Shown piece after piece: positions 26,756-36,263 of a stretch of DNA of 54,327 bases. The DNA is from Candidatus Kuenenia stuttgartensis (GTDB lineage: Bacteria > Pseudomonadota > Alphaproteobacteria > SMXS01), in assembly GCA_943329845.2 (NCBI GenBank), contig CALQFM020000022.1, positions 1-54,327 of the forward strand, read 5' to 3'. Position numbers and translations under genes: made by a program. The notes beneath the pieces are model-generated. The model saw only the letters and a program-made list of their open reading frames with translations. It had not been told where the DNA came from and did not search any database. How positions within the stretch are numbered: the first letter of the stretch is position 1; each line of letters begins with the position of its first letter.

Positions 26756-27223
26756 CTAGGGCGCGTGCGCCGCCGGCACGGCGGTTTCGTTGTCGTCCCC
26801 CTGCTCGCGCGGCCTCTGTTCGGATTCGCGCCGGCCCTGCATCCATGCGGCATTATCGTCGGACACCAGCGCTTCGACATTCTCCACCAGCAGCCTGAAC
26901 GCCTTGGCCTCGGACAGATTATAACTGCCGGTGCGGGCCATATAGAGGAACTTCTCGTGCCTCAGGCGCTCGCAGGTCTGCCGGTACTGCACCCAGTAGC
27001 GGTTATGCTGGTAAAGCCGCTGGACACCCTCGGCGATCACAACGATGGCGCCGATCGATCCAGGGATAAAGGCGTTCCCGAATATCGAAGTCAGCGGCAC
27101 GAGCGCGGCGGCGACAAGGGTGATCATGCTCAGCATCTTGAACTGCCGCTGGTGCCACAGGCTCTTGCGGTCGTACCAGGCGATCTGGTCCTCGAGCCGT
27201 TCATATCCACTATCCATGTTCAT
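26756..27223 (-). CDS. SLATT-domain (DUF4231) membrane protein
   Basis: 155 residues. Seen: IAWYDRKSLWHQRQFK, two membrane helices (about residues 30-50 and 55-75, MLSMITLVAAALVPLTSIFG and GSIGAIVVIAEG), then WVQYRQTCERLRHEKFLYMA and a conserved VENVEALVSDD, all typical of the SLATT family, with a short charged tail. Published comparative genomics proposes that SLATT proteins form membrane pores in nucleotide-signal-dependent conflict systems. The start overlaps the stop of the TIR gene by four bases (ATGA), so the two are translationally coupled. Confidence 0.82.
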   Translation of the reverse strand: MNMDSGYERLEDQIAWYDRKSLWHQRQFKMLSMITLVAAALVPLTSIFGNAFIPGSIGAIVVIAEGVQRLYQHNRYWVQYRQTCERLRHEKFLYMARTGSYNLSEAKAFRLLVENVEALVSDDNAAWMQGRRESEQRPREQGDDNETAVPAAHAP

Positions 27224-27876
27224 TTCGCCCTCAGGCCCATGACAAACAGGCACACCGAGACGCCCAGCAGGAACATCGACCCTACCAGCGTGTTCGAATC
27301 GCCGGTGGACATCACGTCGACGCAGCCGCCGAACGAGAACAGCAGACTCGCGACCGCGCCGATGAGCAGCCAGGTCTTCTTGTTGCTCTTCTGCACCGGC
27401 GGTCGCGGGGGCGGTTTTGGCGTCGGCGTCGGAACAGGCGTGGGGGTCGGCGTGGGCGGCGGCTCAGGCGGACGGGGCTGCTTGAGGATGGAAGCGACGG
27501 CATCGACCAGCTGATTGAACGATTCGTTCTGCACCGACGGTTCCCAGCCGATCAGGTCGGCCGCCTGGATGCGACGGAACTCGAACGGAATGTCGGTTTG
27601 CGCGATCAGGGCCGGTACCAGGACGCCCCGGTCGGCGGCGGCGCCCGCCTCGTTCACCACCCAGCGGGACGCCGCCGAGTCCTTCGACCACAGCACGATG
27701 ACGCAACGCGCGCTGACCAGGGCGTTCTCGATTACCTTGGCGTAGTCCTGTCCGGGAGGAATGCGCCGGTCCCACCAGGTCGTCCAGCCGAAGGCTTCCA
27801 GACGGTGCGCGAGCTTTTCGGCCTCGCCGCGGTCCTCGCTGGCATAGCTGATGAATATGTCTGCCGCACCCGTCAT
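27220..27876 (-). CDS. TIR-domain membrane protein
   Basis: 218 residues. The TIR domain (about 5-135) shows FISYASEDR, LEAFGWTTWWD, VIVLWSKDSAAS and the RWVVNEA box with the candidate NADase glutamate E76. A Pro/Thr-rich linker (PTPTPTPVPTPTP) leads to two membrane helices: WLLIGAVASLLFSFGG and GSMFLLGVSVCLFVMG. So the TIR domain is tethered to the membrane. TIR enzymes in bacteria often cleave NAD or make signalling nucleotides in abortive infection. It is the first gene of a two-gene unit with the SLATT protein. The start at 27876 aligns with TIR relatives. Confidence 0.88.
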   Translation of the reverse strand: MTGAADIFISYASEDRGEAEKLAHRLEAFGWTTWWDRRIPPGQDYAKVIENALVSARCVIVLWSKDSAASRWVVNEAGAAADRGVLVPALIAQTDIPFEFRRIQAADLIGWEPSVQNESFNQLVDAVASILKQPRPPEPPPTPTPTPVPTPTPKPPPRPPVQKSNKKTWLLIGAVASLLFSFGGCVDVMSTGDSNTLVGSMFLLGVSVCLFVMGLRAK

Positions 27877-28085
27877 AAACCGCGCCCCCCGCGCTGAGTG
27901 CCCCAAGCGAACGGAATAGTAACGCAAGGCCAACGGAACTCGCAAAGCATTCGGCAGGCTCGCAGATTCCCGTGCGAAAACGCGCACGCGCCGTTCAAAG
28001 GAAAGCTTGGCAACCAGCCCTCCCCCGGGGCAGACTACGGCGCAATGGCTCAGGCCAACGGATACCTCCAGGGGAGCACTTCGAC

Positions 28086-30449
28086 ATGCAGAAATTCGGC
28101 ATCGGCCAGCCCGTCCGCCGCACCGAGGACGTTCGCTTCGTCACCGGCAACGGCGCCTACACCGACGACATCAACATTCCGGGGCAGTCCCATGGCTACG
28201 TGCTGCGCTCGCCCTATTCCCATGCGCTGATCAAGTCGATCAACACCGCGGACGCAAAGCGCGCGCCCGGCGTCATCGGCGTGTTCACCGCGGCCGACCT
28301 GGCGGCGGCTGGTGTCAACGACATCCCCTGCTTCGCCGGCGGCTTCATCAAGAACAAGGACGGCAGCAACATCTTCGCGCCCGGACGCCCCGCGCTCGCC
28401 AAGGACCGCCTGCTCTATGTCGGCGACGGCATCGCGTTCATCGTCGCCGAGACTGTCAACCAGGCGAAGGATGCCGCCGAGCTGATCCAGGTGGATGTGG
28501 TCGACCTGCCGTCGGCCGCCAATTTGAAGGACGCCATCGCGCCGGGCGCGCACACGATCTGGGAAGGCGCGCCGGGTAACCTGGCGTTCGACTGGGAGAT
28601 GGGCGACGACGCGGCATCGCAGGCGGCGTTCGCGGGCGCAAAACATGTGACCAAGATCGACCTGACCCACAACCGCATCGCCACCAACGCCATGGAGCCG
28701 CGCGCGGCCATCGGCGAGTTCAATACCGGCGAGGACCGCTACGTGCTGCGCACCTGCACCCAGGGCGCCAACGGCATGCAGGCGGGCATCGCCGGCGCGG
28801 TGTTCGGCATCGATCCGTCCAAGCTGCGCATCTTCACGCCCGACGTGGGCGGCGGCTTCGGCATGAAGACCTTCATCTATCCCGAGCACGTGCTGGTGCT
28901 GTTCGCCGCCAAGGCGCTGGGACGTCCCGTCAAGTGGAACGGCGAGCGCATCGAGGCCTTCACCAGCGATACCGGCGGCCGCGACATGTTCACCCATGCC
29001 CAGCTCGCCATCGACGAGAACAACCGGGTCACGGCGTTCCGCGTCGTCAACGAAGCCAACATGGGCGGCTACATGTCCATGAACGGCCCGTTCATCCCGA
29101 CCGTGGCCCACGCCCGCATCCTGGGCGGCGTCTACAACATCCCGAACGTCTACGTGAACGTGAAGGGCTACATGTCCAATTCGGTGCCGGTCGACGCCTA
29201 TCGCGGCGCCGGACGCCCGGAGGCCGCCTACATCATCGAGCGCGCCATGGACCAGGCCGCCCGCGAGCTGGGCCTCGCCCCGGACGAGTTCCGCCGAATC
29301 AATTTCATCAAGCCGGAGCAGATGCCCTACTCGCATCCGTTCGGCTTCACCTTCGACAGCGGCGAATTCGAGCGCAACATGGAAGACGCCAAGCGCAACG
29401 CCAAGTGGTCGACGCTGGCCGAGCGCAAGGCCGCGTCGCGCGCCAAGGGCAAGGCCCGCGGCATCGGTATGGCCTACTACATCGAGACCACCCTGGGCAT
29501 GCCCACCGAGGCGGCCGAGATCCTGTTCCTCGAGGATGGCACGGTCGAGATCGTCACCGGCACCATGTCGAATGGCCAGGGCCATGAAACCGCCTGGGCG
29601 CAGGTGGTGTCCGAGCAGCTCGGCGTGCCGTTCGAGAGCATCCGGCTGGTCCAGGGCGACACCGACCGCGTGAAGTCCGGTCAGGGCACCGGCGGCTCGC
29701 ACTCACTCTACATGGCGGCGGGCGCGTTCCAGGAAACGTCCAACGTCGTGATCAAGAAGGGCAAGATCATCGCCGCGCTGATGCTCGACGAGCAGGCGCC
29801 GAACATCGAGTTCAACGAGGGCCTGTTCCGCGCCCCCGGCACCAACAAGTCGGTGGGCATCATGGAGGTAGCCGCGAAGGCCCGCCGCGCCAACGAGCTG
29901 GACCTGGACGCCGAGACCAAGGAGATGTTCGTCGACGGCCTGAACAGCGCCGCCAAGTACAAGTACAACAACTCCACCTTCCCGAACGGCTGCCACATCT
30001 GTGAGGTCGAAGTCGACCCGGATACCGGCAAGGTCGACATCGTCGGCTACACGGTGGTCGATGATTTCGGCAAGCTGGTGAACCCGCTGCTGGTCGCCGG
30101 CCAGGTGCATGGCGGCGTGGTGCAGGGCATCGGCCAGGCGCTGACCGAGGACTGGCTCTATGACAGCGAGAGCGGCCAGTTGATCACCGGCTCGTTCATG
30201 GACTACGGCATGCCGCGCGCCGACGACATGTGCCACATCGACTTCTCGTACAACGAGATTCTGTGCAAGACCAACCCGTACGGCATCAAGGGCTGCGGCG
30301 AGGCCGGCACCATCGGTGCCTGCCCGTCGCTGATGAACGCCATCGTCGACGCGCTGCTGCCCTATGGCGTCACCGCCATGGACATGCCCGCCACCCCGCT
30401 GCGGGTGTGGAAGGCCGTGCAGGCGAACGCGCGGCAGGCGGCGGAGTAG
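28086..30449 (+). CDS. Molybdenum hydroxylase large subunit (xanthine dehydrogenase/form II CODH-like)
   Basis: 787 residues, full length. Seen: GQPVRRTEDVRFVTG at the start, [20 protein letters not shown] in the active-site loop, GQGHETAW and GCGEAG at the C-terminus, all molybdopterin-cytosine-dinucleotide hydroxylase landmarks. The AYRGAGR loop is that of form II enzymes, not the AYxCSFR of true aerobic CO dehydrogenase, so CO oxidation should not be assumed. GGGGAG lies nine bases before the start. It leads a plus-strand operon with XdhC and an MPT-binding/MocA fusion but has no iron-sulfur or FAD subunit beside it; it may use those encoded at 35-39 kb. Confidence 0.93.
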   Translation: MQKFGIGQPVRRTEDVRFVTGNGAYTDDINIPGQSHGYVLRSPYSHALIKSINTADAKRAPGVIGVFTAADLAAAGVNDIPCFAGGFIKNKDGSNIFAPGRPALAKDRLLYVGDGIAFIVAETVNQAKDAAELIQVDVVDLPSAANLKDAIAPGAHTIWEGAPGNLAFDWEMGDDAASQAAFAGAKHVTKIDLTHNRIATNAMEPRAAIGEFNTGEDRYVLRTCTQGANGMQAGIAGAVFGIDPSKLRIFTPDVGGGFGMKTFIYPEHVLVLFAAKALGRPVKWNGERIEAFTSDTGGRDMFTHAQLAIDENNRVTAFRVVNEANMGGYMSMNGPFIPTVAHARILGGVYNIPNVYVNVKGYMSNSVPVDAYRGAGRPEAAYIIERAMDQAARELGLAPDEFRRINFIKPEQMPYSHPFGFTFDSGEFERNMEDAKRNAKWSTLAERKAASRAKGKARGIGMAYYIETTLGMPTEAAEILFLEDGTVEIVTGTMSNGQGHETAWAQVVSEQLGVPFESIRLVQGDTDRVKSGQGTGGSHSLYMAAGAFQETSNVVIKKGKIIAALMLDEQAPNIEFNEGLFRAPGTNKSVGIMEVAAKARRANELDLDAETKEMFVDGLNSAAKYKYNNSTFPNGCHICEVEVDPDTGKVDIVGYTVVDDFGKLVNPLLVAGQVHGGVVQGIGQALTEDWLYDSESGQLITGSFMDYGMPRADDMCHIDFSYNEILCKTNPYGIKGCGEAGTIGACPSLMNAIVDALLPYGVTAMDMPATPLRVWKAVQANARQAAE

Positions 30450-30459
30450 GCTCGCCGCC

Positions 30460-31422
30460 ATGTCCATCGAGGTCCTGAAGGCCGCGCGGGACTGGCGCAA
30501 GCAGGGGCGCGGCGTCGCCATCGCTACCGTGTCGAGCACCTGGGGCTCGGCGCCCTTCCCCGTCGGCAGCCAGCTGGCTGCCGACGACCAGGGCAACTTC
30601 GTCGGCTCGGTCTCGGGCGGCTGCATCGAAGGCGCGGTGATCGGCGAGGCGCGCAAGTCCATCAAGGACGGCCGGATCCGCAACCTGGAATTCTCGGTTT
30701 CCGACGACCAGGCGTGGGAAGTGGGCCTGGCCTGCGGCGGCACCATCCGGGTGTTCGTCGAGCCGGCCCCCGCCGAGATCGACACCGTTCTGGATGCCGC
30801 GGAGCGCAAGGCGTCCGTGGCGCTGACCACCGACCTGGAATCCGGCGCTCACCAGCTTTTCGACACGGCCAGCGCGCCCGAACCGGTGCGCAACGCCATG
30901 CGCGATGACCGGAGCCAGAAGCTGGACGAGCACGGCTTCGTCCGCGTGTTCAACACGCCGCGCCGCATCGCCATCGTCGGCGCGGTGCACATCGCCCAGG
31001 AACTGGTGCCCATGGCGACACGCGCCGGCTTCGACGTCACCGTGATCGACCCGCGCCAGGCCTTCGCCAGCCCGGAGCGCTTCCCGGGCGTGAAGCTGTC
31101 GACCGAATGGCCCGACAAGGCCATGCGCGATCTGGAGATCGACCCGCGCACCGCCATCGTGACCCTGACACATGACCCGAAGCTCGACGATCCGGCACTC
31201 GACGTGGCGCTGGCGTCGGATGCGTTCTATGTGGGCGCGCTGGGCTCGACGCGGACCCAGGCCAAGCGGGTGGCGCGGCTGAAGGAGGCCGGTTTTTCCG
31301 ACGAGCAGATCGGCCGTATCCACGGCCCCGTCGGGCTCGACATCCGCGCCCAATCGCCTGCCGAGATCGCCGTCTCCATCCTCGCCCAGATCATCGCCGT
31401 CCAGCGCGGCGCGATGAAATGA
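30460..31422 (+). CDS. xdhC: XdhC/CoxI family molybdenum-enzyme maturation protein
   Basis: 320 residues, with the N-terminal XdhC/CoxI domain (TVSSTWGSAP, SVSGGCIEGAVI) and the C-terminal Rossmann-type XdhC domain (RIAIVGAVHIAQEL, VGALGSTRTQAKR). XdhC proteins bind molybdenum cofactor, help to add the terminal sulfur and insert it in the apo-enzyme. It follows the large subunit by 10 bases, so it probably matures that subunit, and perhaps the others in the window. Confidence 0.92.
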   Translation: MSIEVLKAARDWRKQGRGVAIATVSSTWGSAPFPVGSQLAADDQGNFVGSVSGGCIEGAVIGEARKSIKDGRIRNLEFSVSDDQAWEVGLACGGTIRVFVEPAPAEIDTVLDAAERKASVALTTDLESGAHQLFDTASAPEPVRNAMRDDRSQKLDEHGFVRVFNTPRRIAIVGAVHIAQELVPMATRAGFDVTVIDPRQAFASPERFPGVKLSTEWPDKAMRDLEIDPRTAIVTLTHDPKLDDPALDVALASDAFYVGALGSTRTQAKRVARLKEAGFSDEQIGRIHGPVGLDIRAQSPAEIAVSILAQIIAVQRGAMK

Positions 31423-31477
31423 GTCCGTTCCGGACAGGTTTGTCCCGGCCGAGGCCGCAGGGGCCACGAGAAATCCG

Positions 31478-33094
31478 ATGATCTATGCCGACATGCCTGT
31501 CGACGAGGCCGAGGGCGCCATTCTCGCGCACGGCCAGTTCGCCGGCGCACGCAAGCTGCAGAAGGGCCATAAGGTCTCTGTCGCCGATATCGCCGCACTG
31601 AAAACTGCCGGCGTCTTGTCCGTCGCCGGGTTCCGGCTCGAGCCGGGCGATGTGGGCGAGGATGAAGCCGCAGGACAGGTGGCCACTATCAGCGCCGGCG
31701 CTTTGATCCGGCAGAGCGCCGCCTTCACCGGCCGCTGCAACCTGTTCGCCGAGGCCGACGGCGTGCTGGTCTATGACCGCGAGAGGCTGGACCAGCTCAA
31801 CCTGCTCCACGAGGCGGTGACCATCGCCGCGCTGCCACCCTACGACGCCGTGCGCGCCGGACAAATGCTGGCGACGGTGAAGATCATCCCGTTCGCCGTG
31901 CCGCAGGACGTGCTCGACCGCAGCATGGACCTGCTGGCAGATGGCGGACTCATGTCTGTCGCGCCTTACAAGGGCCTGAAGGCGGGGTTGATCGAGACGA
32001 TCATTCCCGGCGGCAGGAACAAGCCGTCGGACAAGCTGGTGAAGGTGACGCGCGAACGGCTCGAAGGGGTCGGCGCCATCCTGCTCGGGTCGGCGCAATG
32101 CTCGCATGATGCCGGCGACGTCGCGAACAATGTCAGGCTGCAGCTGGAGTCGGGCTGCGACCTCGTCCTGATCGCCGGCGCCAGCGCCAACACCGACCGC
32201 CGCGACGTAGTGCCCGCCGGCATCGTCGATGCGGGCGGAGCGATCGATCATTTCGGCATGCCCGTCGACCCCGGCAATCTGCTGCTGCTCGCCCATGTCG
32301 GACGCATACCCGTGATCGGCCTGCCAGGATGCGCGCGGTCGCCCAAGGTCAACGGCTTCGACTTCGTGCTGCAGCGGCTGGCCGCCGGCCTGACGGTGAC
32401 GCCGCGCGACATCATGCGCATGGGCGCGGGCGGCCTGCTGAAGGAAATCGGCGTGCGCCCCCTGCCCCGCGCCCAGGCCACCGGCGACGCTCCCGCCACC
32501 GGCCGCGCGCCGCGCATCGCCGCCGTCGTGCTGGCGGCGGGCATGTCGAGCCGCATGGGCGGCCGGAACAAGCTGCTGCGCGAGATCGGCGGCATGCCGA
32601 TGATCCGCCGCAGCGTGGAAGCGGTGCTGGCCAGCAGCGCCAGCCCGGCGACCGTGGTGACCGGCCGCGACGAAGCCGAGATCAGGGCGGCGCTCGCGGG
32701 CCTCGATGTGGCCTTCGTGCACAATCCGGACTTCTCGGCGGGCATGGCCGGCAGCCTGAAAGCCGGCATCGCCGCGGTGCCCAACGACGCCGACGGCGTC
32801 GTGGTGGCGCTGGGGGACATGCCGTTCGTCACCGCCCATCACATCGACCGGTTGATCGCCGCCTATGACGAGGACGAGGGCCGCACCATCTGCGTCCCCA
32901 CCCATGACGGCAAATGGGGCAACCCGGTGCTGTGGTCGCGGCGCTATTTCCCGGAGATGCTGGCGATCACCGGCGACAAGGGCGCCCGCGAGCTGCTGCA
33001 CGCCTACGCCGACAAGCTGTGCGAGGTGCCCATGGAGGATGAAGGGATCCTGCGGGACTTCGACACGCCCGAGGCGTTCGCCGCCACGGATTGA
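31478..33094 (+). CDS. Molybdopterin-binding domain fused to MocA-like nucleotidyltransferase
   Basis: 538 residues in two parts. Residues 1-330 are a molybdopterin-binding domain (MoeA/MogA-like) with PFAVP, GGLMSVAPYKGL, VIGLPGCARSPKVNGFD. From about 345 a MobA-like nucleotidyltransferase starts with VVLAAGMSSRMGGRNKLL and includes ALGDMPFVTAHHIDRL. Together they should carry out molybdate/cofactor handling and CTP transfer that makes the cytosine-dinucleotide form used by these hydroxylases. Such fusions are known next to XdhC. Its stop meets the convergent large-subunit gene three bases away. Confidence 0.9.
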   Translation: MIYADMPVDEAEGAILAHGQFAGARKLQKGHKVSVADIAALKTAGVLSVAGFRLEPGDVGEDEAAGQVATISAGALIRQSAAFTGRCNLFAEADGVLVYDRERLDQLNLLHEAVTIAALPPYDAVRAGQMLATVKIIPFAVPQDVLDRSMDLLADGGLMSVAPYKGLKAGLIETIIPGGRNKPSDKLVKVTRERLEGVGAILLGSAQCSHDAGDVANNVRLQLESGCDLVLIAGASANTDRRDVVPAGIVDAGGAIDHFGMPVDPGNLLLLAHVGRIPVIGLPGCARSPKVNGFDFVLQRLAAGLTVTPRDIMRMGAGGLLKEIGVRPLPRAQATGDAPATGRAPRIAAVVLAAGMSSRMGGRNKLLREIGGMPMIRRSVEAVLASSASPATVVTGRDEAEIRAALAGLDVAFVHNPDFSAGMAGSLKAGIAAVPNDADGVVVALGDMPFVTAHHIDRLIAAYDEDEGRTICVPTHDGKWGNPVLWSRRYFPEMLAITGDKGARELLHAYADKLCEVPMEDEGILRDFDTPEAFAATD

Positions 33095-33096
33095 CG

Positions 33097-35400
33097 CTAT
33101 GCGGCGCCGCGCAGCGCCTGCCAGACCCTGAACGGTGTCGCGGGCATGTCGAGGTGGGTCACACCTCGCGCGGACAGCGCGTCCACGACGGCGTTCATGA
33201 TCGCCGGGCAGGCGCCGGTGGTACCGGCCTCGCCGCAGCCTTTCACGCCATAGGGGCTGGTCGTGCAGGGAATCTCGTTATAGGTGGTTTCCATGGCGCA
33301 GAGGTCGTCCGCGCGGGGCATGGCGTAGTCCATGAACGAGCCGGTCAGCAGCTGCCCGCTGACCGGGTCGTGAACGCTGTGCTCGAGCAGCGCCTGCCCG
33401 AGTCCCTGGGCGATGCCGCCGTGAACCTGTCCGTCGACCACCATGGGATTGACGATCCGGCCGAAATCGTCGACCACCACGTACCGGACCACATCGACTT
33501 TCCCGGTGTCGGGATCGATCTCGACCTCGCAGACATGGCAGCCATTGGGGAAGGTCGAGATGTCGTGATTGAAGGTCGCCCCCGAATCCAGGCCATCGCC
33601 GCCCGCCCTGCGCGCCGCCGCCGCGGCCTCCATGATCGACATGGACCGGTTGGAGCCGGGCGACCGGAAGAAGCCGTCGGAAAATTCGATGGCGCCCCGC
33701 GGCTCGCCGAGCAGTTCGGCGACCAGGGCCTTGCCCTTGTCGATGATCTGGTCCGCCGACAGGCGAAATGCGCCGGCCACCATGTAGGTGGAGCGCGATC
33801 CCGCGGTACCGCCGCCGACCTTCACCCTGTCGGTATCGCCCTGGACCAGCCGGATCGCATCGAACGGCACGCCGAGCTGCTCGGTCACGATCTGCGCCCA
33901 GACGGTCTCGTGGCCCTGCCCGGCCGACATGGTGCCGGCGACGATCTCCACCGTTCCGTCCTCGGGGAAGCGGATCTCGGCCGCCTCGTAGCCGAACCCC
34001 ACCGAACTCTCGATATAGGTGGACAGGCCGATGCCCCGCAGCCTGCCCCGTTCGCGTGCCTCGGCGCGGCGCGCGGGGAAGGACGACCAGCCAGCGAGCC
34101 GCATCGCGTCGTCCATGTTCGCCTCGAATGCGCCGCTGTCGAAGACGAAGCCAAGGGGATGGCTGTAGGGAAGTTCCGCCTGCCCAATGAAATTGCGGCG
34201 GCGGATCTCGTCGGGCGTCAATCCGAGCTCGCGCGCCGCCTTGTCCATCAGCCGCTCGATCACATAGGCCGCTTCCGGCCGGCCCGCGCCGCGGTAGGCA
34301 TCCACCGGCACAGCATTGGAATAATAGCCCGTGACGCGGACGTTGATCGCCGGAATGGCGTAGACCCCGCCTGTAAGCCGGGCGCCGCCCAGCGTCTGGA
34401 TGCCCGGACCGAACAGCGACACATAGGCGCCCATGTTGGCCCGGTTGTGGACGCGAAGGGCCAGCGCGCGGCCACCCGCATCGAACGCGATCTCGGCATG
34501 ACTCAGTACGTCGCGGCCGTGGAGATCGCTCAGGAACGCGTCGGAGCGGTCGCCCGTCCACTTGACCGGACGGCCCAGCTTGCCAGAGGCGAACAGCACC
34601 AGGACATGCTCGGGATAGATGAACTCCTTGGTGCCGAAGCTGCCGCCGACATCGGCCGTGACGATCCGAAGCGAACCGGCGTCGATGCCAAGGACCGGCG
34701 CGAGCACGCGCTGGAACAGGTTGGCGCCCTGGGTGGACGTGCGCAGCACATAGCGCCCGTCCTCCTGGTTGCCCAGCGCGGCGCGCGGCTCGATGGGACT
34801 GGAGGCCAGCCGATTGTGGACCAGGTCCGCGGCCGTTACATGCGCCGCGCGGGAGAACGCCTCGTCGACCGCCGCGGCCGAGCCGCCTTCCCAGTCGAAG
34901 CAGACATTGCCGGCCGCGCCGTCGCGCAGCATCGGCGCATGCTCGCCCATCGCGTCGGCAAGGTTGCCCGCGGCGGGCAGTTCCTCGGCCTCGACGACGA
35001 TCAGTTCGGCGGCATCCTTCGCCTGCGCGATAGTCCCGGCGACGATGAAAACCAGGCCGTCGCCCACATGCATGGCGTGGTCCCGGGCAAGAACCGCGCG
35101 TCCAACCACGTCGAGCGCGGTCCCGTCCCGGTTCCGGAGCACGCCGCTGATCGCGCAGGGCAGGTCGCCGATGCCGGCGGCGGCAAGGTCCGCACCGGTC
35201 CACACGCCCAGCACGCCTTCGGCAGCACGCGCTGCGGCGACGTCGATCGAGATGATTCGCGCGTGAGCCCAGGGAGATCGGAAAACGTGGCCATAGGCCT
35301 GCCCGGGGAGATTGAGATCATCGGTATAGGCACCCGCGCCGGTGAGAAACCGCACGTCTTCCACCCGGCGCACCGGTTGGCCGATGCCGAATGTACCCAT
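33097..35400 (-). CDS. Molybdenum hydroxylase large subunit, second copy
   Basis: 767 residues. Same landmarks as at 28 kb: [43 protein letters not shown], and GCGEAGTTG. N-terminal sequence is closer to the 28-kb copy than to the large subunit at 36 kb, so two of the three look like an old inverted duplication. It ends the minus-strand cox-like operon, 66 bases after coxM. Substrate unknown. Confidence 0.92.
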   Translation of the reverse strand: MGTFGIGQPVRRVEDVRFLTGAGAYTDDLNLPGQAYGHVFRSPWAHARIISIDVAAARAAEGVLGVWTGADLAAAGIGDLPCAISGVLRNRDGTALDVVGRAVLARDHAMHVGDGLVFIVAGTIAQAKDAAELIVVEAEELPAAGNLADAMGEHAPMLRDGAAGNVCFDWEGGSAAAVDEAFSRAAHVTAADLVHNRLASSPIEPRAALGNQEDGRYVLRTSTQGANLFQRVLAPVLGIDAGSLRIVTADVGGSFGTKEFIYPEHVLVLFASGKLGRPVKWTGDRSDAFLSDLHGRDVLSHAEIAFDAGGRALALRVHNRANMGAYVSLFGPGIQTLGGARLTGGVYAIPAINVRVTGYYSNAVPVDAYRGAGRPEAAYVIERLMDKAARELGLTPDEIRRRNFIGQAELPYSHPLGFVFDSGAFEANMDDAMRLAGWSSFPARRAEARERGRLRGIGLSTYIESSVGFGYEAAEIRFPEDGTVEIVAGTMSAGQGHETVWAQIVTEQLGVPFDAIRLVQGDTDRVKVGGGTAGSRSTYMVAGAFRLSADQIIDKGKALVAELLGEPRGAIEFSDGFFRSPGSNRSMSIMEAAAAARRAGGDGLDSGATFNHDISTFPNGCHVCEVEIDPDTGKVDVVRYVVVDDFGRIVNPMVVDGQVHGGIAQGLGQALLEHSVHDPVSGQLLTGSFMDYAMPRADDLCAMETTYNEIPCTTSPYGVKGCGEAGTTGACPAIMNAVVDALSARGVTHLDMPATPFRVWQALRGAA

Positions 35401-35466
35401 GATTCCTCTCCTGCACGCCGGTTGCGCGGCTGGCGAACCGAAGTTTTCCCCGGAGGGACGAGCCCC

Positions 35467-36261
35467 CTACGCGATCTCCGCCACCGCCCGCTTCGCACCG
35501 ACGACGACCAGGCTGGCGCGGTATTCGGCCGAGGCGTGGATGTCCTCGTTCAGGCCATCGGCATCCTGGCTGATGCCGGACAGCGCGTCGGCGCTGAAGT
35601 TGCCGGACAGCGCGCTTTCCATGTCGGACTGGCGGAACACGCAGGGACCGGCGCCGGTCACCGCGACGCGGACGCCGCTTGCGGTCTTCGCCACCATGAC
35701 GCCGACCACCGCATAGCGCGATGCCGGGTTGGGGAATTTGAAATACGCGGCCTTCTGCGGCACCGGGAAACGCACGGCGGTCACGATCTCGCCCTCGTCC
35801 AACGCGGTCTCGAACATGCCGGTGAAGAAGTCGTCGCCGGCGATCTCACGCTTGTTGGTCACCACCGTTGCGCCGAGGCCCACGACCGCCGCCGGATAGT
35901 CGGCCGACGGATCGTTGTTGGCGATGGAGCCGCCGATGGTGCCGCGGTTGCGCACCGCCGGATCGCCGATCAGGCCGGCCAGCCTGGCCAGCGCCGGGAT
36001 CGCCTGCTTCACCTCGGCCGACGCGGCCACATCCGCATGCCGTGTCATGGCGCCGATAGTGACCGTGCCGCCCGATACGGTGATGCCCTTCAGCCCGTCG
36101 ATCTCGTTGAGGTCGATCAGCTCGCTGGGCTGGGCCAGCCGCTGCTTCATGGTGGGCAGCAGCGTCATGCCGCCGGCCAGCAGCTTGGCGTCGCCGCTCT
36201 CGGCCAGCCTGGAGGCCGCGGCGTCGACGCTTCCGGCACGGTGATAGGTGAAGTTATACAT
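35467..36261 (-). CDS. FAD-binding medium subunit of molybdenum hydroxylase (CoxM-like)
   Basis: 264 residues. Flavin motifs are clear: AGGMTLLPTMKQ near residue 30 and TIGGSIANNDPSAD near 108. The protein passes electrons from the iron-sulfur subunit to FAD and an acceptor. It lies directly after the large subunit (two-base gap) and before the second large subunit, and AGGGAG supports the start at 36261. It could serve both large subunits here. Confidence 0.93.
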   Translation of the reverse strand: MYNFTYHRAGSVDAAASRLAESGDAKLLAGGMTLLPTMKQRLAQPSELIDLNEIDGLKGITVSGGTVTIGAMTRHADVAASAEVKQAIPALARLAGLIGDPAVRNRGTIGGSIANNDPSADYPAAVVGLGATVVTNKREIAGDDFFTGMFETALDEGEIVTAVRFPVPQKAAYFKFPNPASRYAVVGVMVAKTASGVRVAVTGAGPCVFRQSDMESALSGNFSADALSGISQDADGLNEDIHASAEYRASLVVVGAKRAVAEIA

Positions 36262-36263
36262 CC

